Shown here: positions 15,349-22,752 of the stretch, one piece after another
How positions within the stretch are numbered: position 1 is the first letter of the stretch
Layout of the letters: the number at the start of each line of letters is the position of its first letter
Origin: a virus
DNA: 35,367 nucleotides
IMG/VR virus record: IMGVR_UViG_3300048838_000259
Location: 1 to 35,367 of that record
Reading direction: 5' to 3' (one strand)
The notes under the pieces: generated by a model
What the model was told of the DNA's origin: nothing
Database searches by the model: none
What the model saw: only the letters and a program-made list of their open reading frames with translations
Translations under genes and position numbers: made by a program

Positions 15349-15612
15349 TTTTTCGAGTAGCTTCATTGCATCCCTAACGACGGGGATGTGCCGCGCCGGA
15401 GGCTGGAGCCACCCAATAGCCTTGCCTACCGTCTGGCGGAGGTCCGCATTCTCGAACGGCGCTTCGCAGTCCGCGCGCTCGTATGATTCGTAGGAGGCAA
15501 ACTTAGCAGCGCATTTCTTGCACTGCCTGTACCGGCGCGTGGTTTCGCCGTCCGGTTCGTGAACCGTATTCGTTACGCGCGTGTGTTCGTTTCCGCACTC
15601 TGGGCACTTCAT
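15322..15612 (-). CDS. Zinc ribbon protein, NrdR/Ogr-like N terminus
   Basis: A 96-residue protein with C-X2-C pairs at residues 3/6 (MKCPECGNEHTRV) and 31/34 (QCKKC), connected by TRVTNTVHEPDGETTRRYR and followed by AAKFASYES. That order (CPxC, RRR, CxxC, F..Y/F.E) is very like the zinc ribbon of NrdR and phage Ogr/Delta activators. The helical C terminus (GKAIGWLQPP, VVRDAMKLLEKAISS) has no ATP-cone. It lies between the MuF-like and scaffold genes, coupled to the former by ATGA. A regulator acting on the late operon or on the adjacent attenuator is possible but unproven. Confidence 0.75.
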   Translation of the reverse strand: MKCPECGNEHTRVTNTVHEPDGETTRRYRQCKKCAAKFASYESYERADCEAPFENADLRQTVGKAIGWLQPPARHIPVVRDAMKLLEKAISSNLHA

Positions 15613-16391
15613 CCGTCGATAGCCTCCGTTAGTTCCTTCGCCGCAGCCGTGGCCGCAGCACGTTTCTCCGCGCGTTCCCGCGCACCGGCCAGTACTTCTT
15701 CGTGGTAGATATACGACACGCTACACCGGCAGCGCGGATGCTGAGGCGGCTCGCTGGCACCGCTGGTAAACGACTGCTTTACTGGTATCGGTCCCTGCGC
15801 CTCGTTGGCCTGACACTCATCGCTTACGCGGTTGTCGCCGGTCGTCTGCCAGATCTTCCACTTCGCGCCCGCCGCTTTTGCCGCCTCGGCATCGCCTTGG
15901 CTAACGGCTTTCGCCGTCTCCGTGCGCGCGATTACTTCGCGCCGCTCCTTCAGTAGTTGCTCGCGTAGCTTGTCTATTTCGGCCTGCGACGGTGGCGGGT
16001 CGCTGTCTATGAATTTCTGTAACTGTTTCGCGCGCACGCTGTCGAGGTTGTTCACGGCCTTCAGGTCGCGCGCGATAGCCGTTGGGTGCTTGCCGTCCTT
16101 CAGTCCCTGCGCGATGGTCTCGCCGATGTTTTTCAGTTCGGACTCGATAAACGAATTTTGTAACGATGTCGCCGCCGTCTCCGCAAGCGCGCGCGCGTTG
16201 TCGAGAATTTCTTGACTCACTTCGCCGCGAAACTGAGCCACCAACGTATCATAATACGTTTCAACCAGCGCACGCCGTACCACCTCGGATTCAGCAAACA
16301 GGTAAGCCGCGAGTTCAGCCGCCTCGCGACTCGGCAGGCCTTGTTCAACCATGAGCTCCAGTAGCTGTTCCTCTGTCAGCGGCGCATTCAT
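15609..16391 (-). CDS. Phage MuF / SPP1 gp7-like minor head protein
   Basis: A 260-residue protein. The C-terminal half contains the MuF signature: VIARTETAKAVSQGDAEAAK, then KWKIWQTTGDNRVSDECQAN and PQHPRCRCSVSYIYHEE with conserved Cys and His. This family (SPP1 gp7, Mu gpF) binds the portal and DNA and is needed for head morphogenesis. The N-terminal half is helical. It overlaps the portal gene by ATGA, the normal order. No fused toxin domain is present. Confidence 0.88.
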   Translation of the reverse strand: MNAPLTEEQLLELMVEQGLPSREAAELAAYLFAESEVVRRALVETYYDTLVAQFRGEVSQEILDNARALAETAATSLQNSFIESELKNIGETIAQGLKDGKHPTAIARDLKAVNNLDSVRAKQLQKFIDSDPPPSQAEIDKLREQLLKERREVIARTETAKAVSQGDAEAAKAAGAKWKIWQTTGDNRVSDECQANEAQGPIPVKQSFTSGASEPPQHPRCRCSVSYIYHEEVLAGARERAEKRAAATAAAKELTEAIDG

Positions 16392-17851
16392 GTCACGCTG
16401 GCCCGCATCCGGTCCAGCGCACCGCTGGCAACGAGCCGGTTGACGAGTTCGACGTTGGCCGCCTCAAGCGCGGTCAATAGCGCGGCCTGTATCGCGTTGC
16501 TTTGCCGTTCCACCGTCGCCCGTTGTACCGCCGCTTGTTCGTCTACGCTACCCTGCGGCCCCGGCGTCGCGGGCTGTGCCTGTCCGGCTGTCGGCTTCGG
16601 TGCAACAGCCATCATCGCGCGCGCGTCTTCCATAAGCTGGTTTAGTTGGTCTTCCGTCCAGCCTTCATCGCGGAGGATATTCAAGATCGGGATACCGGCC
16701 TGCGTGTTGGTGAGGCGCGTGGTAGCTTGGCTCTGTGGCTGTACGGTGTGCGGTTCCTGCCAAATACACTCAATGTCTTCCGGGTCCACCGTCTGGCCCT
16801 GAATCATGAGGCAAAACGCCATGGCCCGCTGCCACTCTTCGCCCAATATACCTTGGTATAGTTCGATCTTCGCGATCAGCGGCGCCTCCATCGCCTGCAA
16901 CGCTTCGCCGCTCGCGTTCGCACCTTGCCCGGTGAAGTAGTGCTTGGGCGTTGCGCTCAACACCGCCATCGCGTCCGCCATGGAATCTATCGGCTCCAGA
17001 TAATTGCCGGGGTCACCAACGGGGAACGCGCCCACACCGCTAGGCTGATCGCCCGCTTCCGCTGCGGGAATCTTCAACAACGTACCCGGCCCCACGGGTA
17101 GCCCGCCTGCCTGTTCGTCCCAATGGCCGATGCCCCAGCGCTGCGGGAAACTGGTGAATTCGGACGATACCATCATATCGTTGAGCAGCTTATTCATCGC
17201 GTCTTGCAGGGACAAAACGCCCGCTGTGAGTTCGCCGGTACAGACGCGGCGGCCCGTGCGGAAATGAAATACCGGAATCACGCCGTAGGGGTTTAGCTCA
17301 GACGATTGCAGCGTGTACGCGCTCGCGTTCATCGGCTCGTTTTTCGATTCGTAATGTTCGATGGTGCCGGGGTAGTACAGGTTCAGGTAGTAGGTTTTAT
17401 TCGACACCCAGCGCTTACAGGCCACGCGCGGCACGTCGGGATATTCATCTTCGTAGATGACGTGCGCCTGTCGCGGGTCGTGGTAGTACGCGACGGGCTT
17501 CCCTGTCGGCCCCTGCCACGCGACAAGGTACGATTCGCCCGTGGATAGCGCGGCGGTGTGCAGGTCGTTGGCCGCCCGGTGCAATACGCGCTTCCATATA
17601 TCTTCCATCGTTTCGATAGTCGCGTCATCGTCCGCGTTCCACGCCTGCACCTTGAGTCGGTTTCGGCTGGCGTCAACGATAACCTGGCACCAGTTCTTCT
17701 TAAACACAACGCCGTTCGGCACAACCTGATTCATCTTCGGGTTGATAAACGCAATCGGGTGCTGCCCGTCGTAATAGCGCCAGCGCAGCGAGTGCGCTAT
17801 CTGCTTCGCGGCCATCGCGTCGTAGCACAGTTTCAGGTCGTTTTCTATCAT
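16388..17851 (-). CDS. Portal protein (SPP1 gp6-like)
   Basis: A 487-residue protein forming the dodecameric DNA gate at one vertex. ATG at 17851 overlaps the terminase stop (ATGA). The sequence RWRYYDGQHPIAFI, then VVFKKNWCQVIVDASRNRLK, TAALSTGESYLVAWQGPTGK and FRTGRRVCTGELTAGVLSLQ then DAMNKLLNDMMVSSEF fits the SPP1 gp6-type portal family. TPKHYFTGQGANASGEALQA and the C-terminal helical crown (about 420-487) also fit. Order terminase, portal, MuF is standard. Confidence 0.93.
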   Translation of the reverse strand: MIENDLKLCYDAMAAKQIAHSLRWRYYDGQHPIAFINPKMNQVVPNGVVFKKNWCQVIVDASRNRLKVQAWNADDDATIETMEDIWKRVLHRAANDLHTAALSTGESYLVAWQGPTGKPVAYYHDPRQAHVIYEDEYPDVPRVACKRWVSNKTYYLNLYYPGTIEHYESKNEPMNASAYTLQSSELNPYGVIPVFHFRTGRRVCTGELTAGVLSLQDAMNKLLNDMMVSSEFTSFPQRWGIGHWDEQAGGLPVGPGTLLKIPAAEAGDQPSGVGAFPVGDPGNYLEPIDSMADAMAVLSATPKHYFTGQGANASGEALQAMEAPLIAKIELYQGILGEEWQRAMAFCLMIQGQTVDPEDIECIWQEPHTVQPQSQATTRLTNTQAGIPILNILRDEGWTEDQLNQLMEDARAMMAVAPKPTAGQAQPATPGPQGSVDEQAAVQRATVERQSNAIQAALLTALEAANVELVNRLVASGALDRMRASVT

Positions 17852-19128
17852 GAAGCCGTCGCCTCTTTGTTTCCGCGCCGTAGTAGCGACGCGCCAAGCC
17901 ATACGAACGCGTCAAGCCGGTTCGGCGATTCGCCGCGCTCCGGCGTCCAGCCGCATAGTTCGTCTTCAAGTTTTACAAACTCACCGACGAACTTGATTTT
18001 GTTCTGTTCCGTCAACGCGGCGATGGGTTGCGCGCGCGGCACCTTGCCCCGCGAAGCCCATACTTTTTGCATAGGCACGTTAGCATCAACCGTGCGCAAG
18101 ACGTGCCGCACCATTTCGCCGCCTTGATTGGCCTCATAAATAATTTTGTCCGCCTTGTGCCGGTGATACGCCCGCACGGTCGCGCGACCCCACGCGTCTG
18201 GGCTTCCCTGTAGCGTGTCATCGGCAATCACGTACATAAGTCCGTTGCTTCCCTTGCCGCCCGTCACGATTCCCGCCTCATCGCCGCCGGGCGTGGCTGA
18301 GGGGTCGAGCGCTACGTGCATCCGCACGATTTCGACGCCTTCCGGCACACGTAGAACGCGGTTCCTATCTATCCACTCGCGCCGCCAGAGCGCGCCAGGG
18401 TCATCAACCTGCCAGAGTCCCTCGCGTAGCTGTTTCCGTGTTGCGGGGTCGAGCTTAGATAGCGCTTCCTCATATTCCGCCTGCCCGATGTGCGGATTGT
18501 CTTCAAGCCGGGCCGAAATGAATGCCGCCGTCGCGGTCGCGGGGTCGATAAACCTGCGATGCACCCAAGCGTGCCCGATGCCGCCGGGATTCGTCGCGGC
18601 CCGCATCCGCACCGGCACCGTAGCGGCCACCAAGCGCCGCAGGCGGCTGAAGAGGTAGGTATATTGCTGTTCGGTGAACTGCGTAAGTTCGTCGAAGCCT
18701 ACGAACTGGAATTCTGAACCCTGATAGCGGTATTTGTCGTTGTCGCTATCGAGGTAGCCGAACGTGAGGCTAGCGCCGCTGGGGAATACGAACGACTTTT
18801 CCGAAGCCACCCATCGGGCATCGGTCCCCATGAGCCACTGCTTTGCACGGTCCATGATGGCGCCCGGCATCGCGAGGTCGGGGAACGTCCGGCGTAACAG
18901 CAGGGCGCGGTAGTCCGGCACATGGACGAACTGGAGCGCGGCCATAATCATAGCGTCGGATTTGCCGCCGCCCGCCGCACCGCCGTAGAGTAGTTCGGCC
19001 TCATCAATGTGCGCGAGGAATTCAGCCTGCTTCGTGGTCGGCAAGTGCGGGATGTAGCGGTTGCTCAGGACGGTGTGTCCGAACGTCGCGAATGTCGAGG
19101 CAAGGCTAGCCACGAGTAGAAACAGCAC
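17848..19128 (-). CDS. terL: Terminase large subunit
   Basis: A 426-residue packaging motor. The N-terminal ATPase has Walker A GGAAGGGKSD at about residues 49-58, RALLLRRTFPDLAMPGAIMD, Walker B FQFVGFDELTQF near residue 140 and coupling motif AATNPGGIGHAW. The RNase H-like nuclease begins near VALDPSATPGGDEAGIVTGG and ends NRLDAFVW, with the expected aspartates. It translocates and cuts concatemeric DNA at the portal. The GTG start at 19128 has GGAGG nine bases upstream and overlaps the small-subunit gene by 23 bases. The extra hydrophobic N terminus is unusual; GTG 19113 is an alternative. Confidence 0.95.
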   Translation of the reverse strand: MLFLLVASLASTFATFGHTVLSNRYIPHLPTTKQAEFLAHIDEAELLYGGAAGGGKSDAMIMAALQFVHVPDYRALLLRRTFPDLAMPGAIMDRAKQWLMGTDARWVASEKSFVFPSGASLTFGYLDSDNDKYRYQGSEFQFVGFDELTQFTEQQYTYLFSRLRRLVAATVPVRMRAATNPGGIGHAWVHRRFIDPATATAAFISARLEDNPHIGQAEYEEALSKLDPATRKQLREGLWQVDDPGALWRREWIDRNRVLRVPEGVEIVRMHVALDPSATPGGDEAGIVTGGKGSNGLMYVIADDTLQGSPDAWGRATVRAYHRHKADKIIYEANQGGEMVRHVLRTVDANVPMQKVWASRGKVPRAQPIAALTEQNKIKFVGEFVKLEDELCGWTPERGESPNRLDAFVWLGASLLRRGNKEATAS

Positions 19129-19525
19129 GCTGTATAGCCTCCATGTAGGTGGCTACGGCTTCGTCGGCTGAGATAGCGGGCTGGTACGGCTGTGTGCCGT
19201 CCGGGGTAGTGGGAGCGATCTTCGTCGCGCCGTCCCAGCCTTTGAGCTTGGCGAGCCTATCAGCGGCCTTGATGGAGTCCGCATCCGAACCGCCCAGCAT
19301 AATTTGCGTCATACGCTCGCACGTCTGTTCGTAAGTCGCGATGCTCGCGGACTGGACAGACGCGCGGAGTCTGGATAGCTCATCTATGATGTTAACGTTC
19401 GCTAACAACCGGGAAGCTTGCTCATTCGCTGTTCGTGGGGAGTAACCCGCCCGCGTGGCTGCTTGTGTCCCGTTCGAGTCCTTGAGGTACTCGCGGACGA
19501 ACGCGGCCTGTTTCGGTGTGAGCAT
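19106..19525 (-). CDS. terS: Terminase small subunit
   Basis: A 139-residue protein starting MLTPKQAAFVREYLKDSNGT then QAATRAGYSPRTANEQASRL, the helix-turn-helix of the terminase_2 family that recognises packaging-site DNA. A helical oligomerisation part (about 55-95) follows, and a Pro/Thr linker with a C-terminal helix (DEAVATYMEAIQRAV) would contact the large subunit. It overlaps the 42-residue gene by TAATG and the large subunit by 23 bases. Confidence 0.93.
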   Translation of the reverse strand: MLTPKQAAFVREYLKDSNGTQAATRAGYSPRTANEQASRLLANVNIIDELSRLRASVQSASIATYEQTCERMTQIMLGGSDADSIKAADRLAKLKGWDGATKIAPTTPDGTQPYQPAISADEAVATYMEAIQRAVSTRG

Positions 19526-19653
19526 TAGACGGTGGCCAGTGCTGCGGCGGCCACGAGGGCGAGCGCGCCGAACACGGTTATCAGGCAGCCTGCGCCCATG
19601 ACGCCGCAGCCGACGGCGGTGATAGCGTGGCCGGGGTTCTGGTTGTTGTTCAT
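19525..19653 (-). CDS. Small single-pass membrane protein, 42 aa
   Basis: A frame of 42 codons: a polar start MNNNQNPGHAITAV then a Gly/Ala-rich hydrophobic stretch (VMGAGCLITVFGALALVAAA). It has a good promoter upstream, and TGAGG lies before the ATG. Its TAA overlaps the terS ATG (TAATG). It is therefore the first gene of the structural transcript. It carries small-residue G-x3-G spacing, which favours helix packing. No lysis gene was seen elsewhere in this window; a pinholin or superinfection-exclusion role is speculation. Confidence 0.65.
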   Translation of the reverse strand: MNNNQNPGHAITAVGCGVMGAGCLITVFGALALVAAAALATV

Positions 19654-19683
19654 GATTGAAACCTCACACGTTTTGTACTTCTT

Positions 19684-19711
19684 AGTATAGCACATCTGGC
19701 GGCTGAGGCAA
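19684..19711 (-). promoter_or_regulatory. Extended -10 promoter for the structural operon
   Basis: On the minus strand, TTGCCT (19711-19706), a 16-base spacer and TATACT (19689-19684), preceded by TGC, form an extended -10 sigma70-like promoter. It lies between the end of the HTH-D5 gene and the 42-residue gene. Confidence 0.65.
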
Positions 19712-19719
19712 GGGCGCGG

Positions 19720-20154
19720 TTAGGCGTCCAGGAATTGGATGCCCGTGTAATAACGTTTACGGACTCCGTTTTTGCTTTCTCTGTAGTCGTATAATTCTGG
19801 AAAATAGTTTCTGATGGCCATACCAAATACCGCAATTGTTACAGGCCGGACACCTTTGTCCTTCGCCCATTCGGTGTAGGCTTTGTAAAGTTCGCTGCGC
19901 AAAATCATACCTTCGGAATCGATAGTGCATCGTTCTTTAAAAAAGTCGAAGGTGTCGATTTTTGTAACAACTCGATTCTGTGCCAAATATTTGTCGATAT
20001 CTTCAATAGCATATCGGATGCTTTTTTCCCCGATGATAAGGTATGGAAGATTCTGAATTGTTCCTGAGCTTTTCGATTTTCGCCGCCTTGATGCGAGGGT
20101 TTGTTTCGACAATCCCAAGATGTTTGCGGCCTCTTCTTCGGTTACTAACTGCAT
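19720..20154 (-). CDS. Excisionase-like HTH fused to D5 primase C-terminal winged helix
   Basis: A 144-residue protein. Residues 1-60 (VTEEEAANILGLSKQTLASR then RKSKS, ending DIDKYLAQN) are an HTH_17/MerR-excisionase-like domain. Residues about 68-142 (FFKERCTIDSEGMILRSELY, AYTEWAKDKGV, DYRESKNGVRKRYYTGIQF) closely match the end of the 760-residue primase (FIEDRCTLD, LYAAYLEWATDEG, DYRAKNYGARTRYYTGI), the Pox_D5-like winged helix. It lacks ATPase and primase domains. It has a perfect AAAGGAGG site eight bases before ATG and a consensus promoter with a dyad in the spacer. The gene is AT-richer than its neighbours, suggesting transfer. It is likely a DNA-binding regulator of replication or late transcription; no such fusion is known to me. 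Confidence 0.85.
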   Translation of the reverse strand: MQLVTEEEAANILGLSKQTLASRRRKSKSSGTIQNLPYLIIGEKSIRYAIEDIDKYLAQNRVVTKIDTFDFFKERCTIDSEGMILRSELYKAYTEWAKDKGVRPVTIAVFGMAIRNYFPELYDYRESKNGVRKRYYTGIQFLDA

Positions 20155-20162
20155 AAAAAAAA

Positions 20163-20170
20163 CCTCCTTT
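20163..20170 (-). promoter_or_regulatory. Strong ribosome binding site
   Basis: AAAGGAGG on the minus strand ends eight bases before the ATG of the HTH-D5 gene and is followed by a run of T. It is among the strongest Shine-Dalgarno sites in the window, so the protein is probably made in quantity. Confidence 0.8.
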
Positions 20171-20180
20171 AGTTGAGGTA

Positions 20181-20210
20181 ATTATACATGGACTATGTGG
20201 ACGTTGTCAA
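20181..20210 (-). promoter_or_regulatory. Consensus sigma70 promoter with dyad in spacer
   Basis: Perfect TTGACA (20210-20205) and TATAAT (20186-20181) are separated by 18 bases on the minus strand. The spacer (20187-20204) consists almost completely of the pair CATGGAC-TAT-GTGGAC (read on the plus strand), so a protein bound to these elements would block RNA polymerase. It drives the HTH-D5 gene with a predicted start near 20174. Confidence 0.85.
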
Positions 20211-20259
20211 AAACAAAAGGGTCCACGTTGTCCATGCTATCCCTATATCTATCTTATAT

Positions 20260-20272
20260 AGCGTATTACGCT
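20260..20272. repeat. 13-bp palindrome in the control region
   Basis: AGCGTA-T-TACGCT is a perfect palindrome around one base, in the AT-rich part of the control region. The arms touch, so it is a better candidate protein site than an RNA hairpin. Confidence 0.5.
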
Positions 20273-20402
20273 TTTTATAAGTTATAGAAAAAGGTCTGTA
20301 CGAACATGGACCCTTGGACACAGCCTTTATTTATAGGGGTTTTCTGCATGTTCGGGGTCCAAGCAAAACTGGCGTTAGCGCAGACGCCGAAAACCGAACT
20401 AC

Positions 20403-20437
20403 GAAAAATAAGAAACCCGCCGCGCGGTTGCGGCGGG
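20403..20437 (-). terminator. Intrinsic terminator after the primase gene
   Basis: CCCGCCGC (20416-20423) and GCGGCGGG (20430-20437) form a perfect 8-bp GC stem with a six-base loop. On the minus strand it is followed by TTTCTTATTTTT. It ends the long DNA-metabolism transcript 32 bases after the primase stop. A weaker GGCGT/ACGCC hairpin followed by TTTT lies just beyond, at 20371-20388. Confidence 0.85.
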
Positions 20438-20469
20438 GGTCCAAGTAGGGGGTCCATGCTGATAACCGG

Positions 20470-22752
20470 CTACTCCAGCTTGATCCCGGTGTAATACCGC
20501 GTCCGCGCGCCGTAGTTTTTGGCCCGGTAATCGTCAATTTCGGCGCAGGCCGCGCGCAGTTGCTGGCCGAATTTTGCCTTTCCGTATGGGCGTGTGAGCC
20601 CCTCGTCGGTGGCCCATTCGAGATAAGCGGCATAGAGCGCGTCGCGCGCCACGGTGGCCTGCGGGTCGAGCGTGCAGCGGTCTTCAATAAACGCGGTAAT
20701 CGGTGCCGACACTGCGCGGAACCCGGCAAGGATAGCGCGTGACTCGGCTGGTTCAGTAAACCGCCCTTGGGTGGTGAGCCGTTGCAGGCCGTCCAGCGCC
20801 CAGTTAAGGATGCCGGGTAGTTCCCGCCGTATTTTGGACTCCAGGAAGCGGTCCTCGCGCCCGAGGTGTGATTGGGTGGTTTGCAGCATGAGCAGGCGGC
20901 CCAAAAGCGCGCCCGAGGCGTCTGTGAGGTTCGGCAGTTCGTTCGATACCATCTGAATTTTGAGGGGGATGTGGCCCGTCCAGTCCGGCTTATAGAGCCG
21001 CCGGACGGTTTGTTTATCGCCGCCCGACAGGGATAGCAGGCGTTCCACGATGGAGGCTTGATCGTTCCTCCGTCCCAGCCGCGCGTCGGCGATTATGGCG
21101 AGGCGCATGTCTATGAGCACTTGCCCGCCGCGCGCGTCCCCGAGGCTGCCGAGGGTGGGGTTGCAGGTGCTGTCCGGCCCCATGAGTGCTTCGAGGGTGC
21201 GCGATATGACACCTTTGCCTGAGCGCTGCGGTCCTATTATCCAGAGCATTTTGTGGTGTGACATATCGCGTGACAGGCAATAGCCGAACCACTCGCCTAG
21301 AAGGAGGGCGCAGTCTGCGCCGCTGTCACCCGGCCACGTGCGGGTGAGGAAGTCCACCCACGTTTCCGGGCTGTCCGCGTCCGGCGAATAGGCGAACGGC
21401 AGTGTTGAGGTTACGAAGAGCGCCGGGGTGTGCGGGATAAACTCGCGGCTGCTGTCGAGCCGTAGCAGGCCGTTGCGCACGGAGATCCATTCCGAGGCGG
21501 AGGGGCGCGGTGTGCCGTCCATCCAGAACGGTGCTTCCTGCCGGGCGGGTAGCATGCAGAGGCCGCGTAGCTGTGACATAACGTCGCGTAGTAGGCCGTC
21601 CTTCAGGATGCAGCGGACTGTTTTAAGTTTATCCGAGTCGTTGTAGTAGTGCCAGCGTGACAGGGTTTCCGAGAGTTGCCGGTGTAGGGCTTCCACGTCC
21701 AGCACGCGGTAGTGTGTGCGGTCGTAGATGTACCAGTCGCCGCGCCAGTAGCGGAGGGTCCTCCCAGGGTGCGTTTCTGAATTGAATTTTTCTGCGAGGT
21801 CGCGGGGCGACGGCGTCACCACGTAGTTCGGCTGGTCCGGGTCACCCGTTGAGTTGCTTGCCCCGCGCGGCGGCACGTCCGTCGGTATCTGCGGTGGTCC
21901 CGCGGTGCCGGTGCGCGGCGCGTCACGCCCGGCGCGTGGCGGTGGCACCGGCACCGGTTTCTGTCGCCCTGCGGTAATACCGGATTTCAGGGTAGCATGT
22001 GACTCGCGTTCCGGCAGGCCAGCGGCCACGGCGGCGGGTAGCAGCGCGTTAATGATTTCGCCGTCCGTGAGTTCGGTTAGGCGTGCGAGGGAGTAGGCTT
22101 CGCGGTTCAGCGTGGCGTTGCGTTCGCCTTCGGGCGCGGTGGTAACGGTTGCAGCCGCCCGTTGCAAGGCGGCGGCTACGTAGCCAGAACCCGGCGTGGT
22201 TGCAGGTAGCGGTAGCTGTGGCGCGGCGGTGTTGAGTTTGGCGGGCGGCGTGTTGATGGCGTCGATCACCCACTGCGGGAGGTCGGCCAGTTCGATTTCA
22301 TCTGGGGCGCGTCCCGGCATCCACTCATAGAGTGCGCCGGTATCAGCGTGAACGCTGCCCGGCGCCACGACTTGCCCGCCCTCGCCCCGCGTGTCGGTAG
22401 AGGCGTGGATATGCCGCGCGGTGTTGCCTACTCTCATCTTGGGCGTGCCCGGCGGCACGCGGTAGTACAGATGCACCCCGCCTCCGCCGGTTTGTGCCGT
22501 GATGGTAGGCGGCAGTCCCGGTGGCGCATCGCCGTCGCAGTCTACTACGAGCAGGCCGTTGCCGGTGCGGATGCCGATGTTCCCGTCGGCGTCGAGCCAT
22601 GCTTGGGCTTCATCGGCGGTGATGCCGGGCCGTTTTTGCCAGTCGCGCGCGATGGGCCGCTTGCCGGGTGATGGTCCTTTGTCTGCCGGGCCGGACAGTT
22701 TAATAAGCGGCCACCCGAACCGGATGGCCGCCTGAATCGCGTCGGTGGTCAT
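20470..22752 (-). CDS. Primase-polymerase / SF3 helicase with D5 C terminus
   Basis: A 760-residue replication protein. Residues about 1-190 are a bifunctional primase/polymerase (Prim-Pol) domain, with IGIRTGNGLLVVDCDGD (metal-binding aspartates), TAQTGGGGVHLYYRVPPGT and GEGGQVVAPGSVH. After a Pro-rich linker (about 265-310) comes a D5_N-like part and an SF3 helicase: Walker A IIGPQRSGKGVISR near residue 500, LAIIADARLG, and VSNELPNLTDASGALLGRLL. The last 75 residues are the D5-type winged helix ending RYYTGIKLE. It would prime and unwind phage DNA; the iteron cluster starts 14 bases beyond its stop. ATGA overlap with the methyltransferase. Confidence 0.92.
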   Translation of the reverse strand: MTTDAIQAAIRFGWPLIKLSGPADKGPSPGKRPIARDWQKRPGITADEAQAWLDADGNIGIRTGNGLLVVDCDGDAPPGLPPTITAQTGGGGVHLYYRVPPGTPKMRVGNTARHIHASTDTRGEGGQVVAPGSVHADTGALYEWMPGRAPDEIELADLPQWVIDAINTPPAKLNTAAPQLPLPATTPGSGYVAAALQRAAATVTTAPEGERNATLNREAYSLARLTELTDGEIINALLPAAVAAGLPERESHATLKSGITAGRQKPVPVPPPRAGRDAPRTGTAGPPQIPTDVPPRGASNSTGDPDQPNYVVTPSPRDLAEKFNSETHPGRTLRYWRGDWYIYDRTHYRVLDVEALHRQLSETLSRWHYYNDSDKLKTVRCILKDGLLRDVMSQLRGLCMLPARQEAPFWMDGTPRPSASEWISVRNGLLRLDSSREFIPHTPALFVTSTLPFAYSPDADSPETWVDFLTRTWPGDSGADCALLLGEWFGYCLSRDMSHHKMLWIIGPQRSGKGVISRTLEALMGPDSTCNPTLGSLGDARGGQVLIDMRLAIIADARLGRRNDQASIVERLLSLSGGDKQTVRRLYKPDWTGHIPLKIQMVSNELPNLTDASGALLGRLLMLQTTQSHLGREDRFLESKIRRELPGILNWALDGLQRLTTQGRFTEPAESRAILAGFRAVSAPITAFIEDRCTLDPQATVARDALYAAYLEWATDEGLTRPYGKAKFGQQLRAACAEIDDYRAKNYGARTRYYTGIKLE

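Larger units (their letters stand above)
20187..20456. repeat. GTCCA/TGGAC iteron cluster, candidate origin/operator
   Basis: The pentamer TGGAC starts at 20189, 20198, 20307 and 20315 and its complement GTCCA at 20221, 20230, 20357, 20439 and 20452: nine copies in about 270 bases, where under one would be expected. Pairs are 8-9 bases apart. The pair at 20187-20202 is an inverted copy of the pair at 20221-20236 (CATGGAC-n3-GTGGAC against GTCCAC-n3-GTCCATG), with centres 34 bases apart. GGGGTCCAAG is repeated exactly at 20354 and 20436. AT-rich DNA (about 20238-20300) lies between. It is consistent with a replication origin or a multi-site operator beside the primase gene. Confidence 0.75.

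Noticed and set aside
20355-20437. CRISPR-like or tandem repeat array
   Set aside because: GTCCA copies are short, irregularly spaced and in both orientations, so they look like protein-binding sites and not a CRISPR array.
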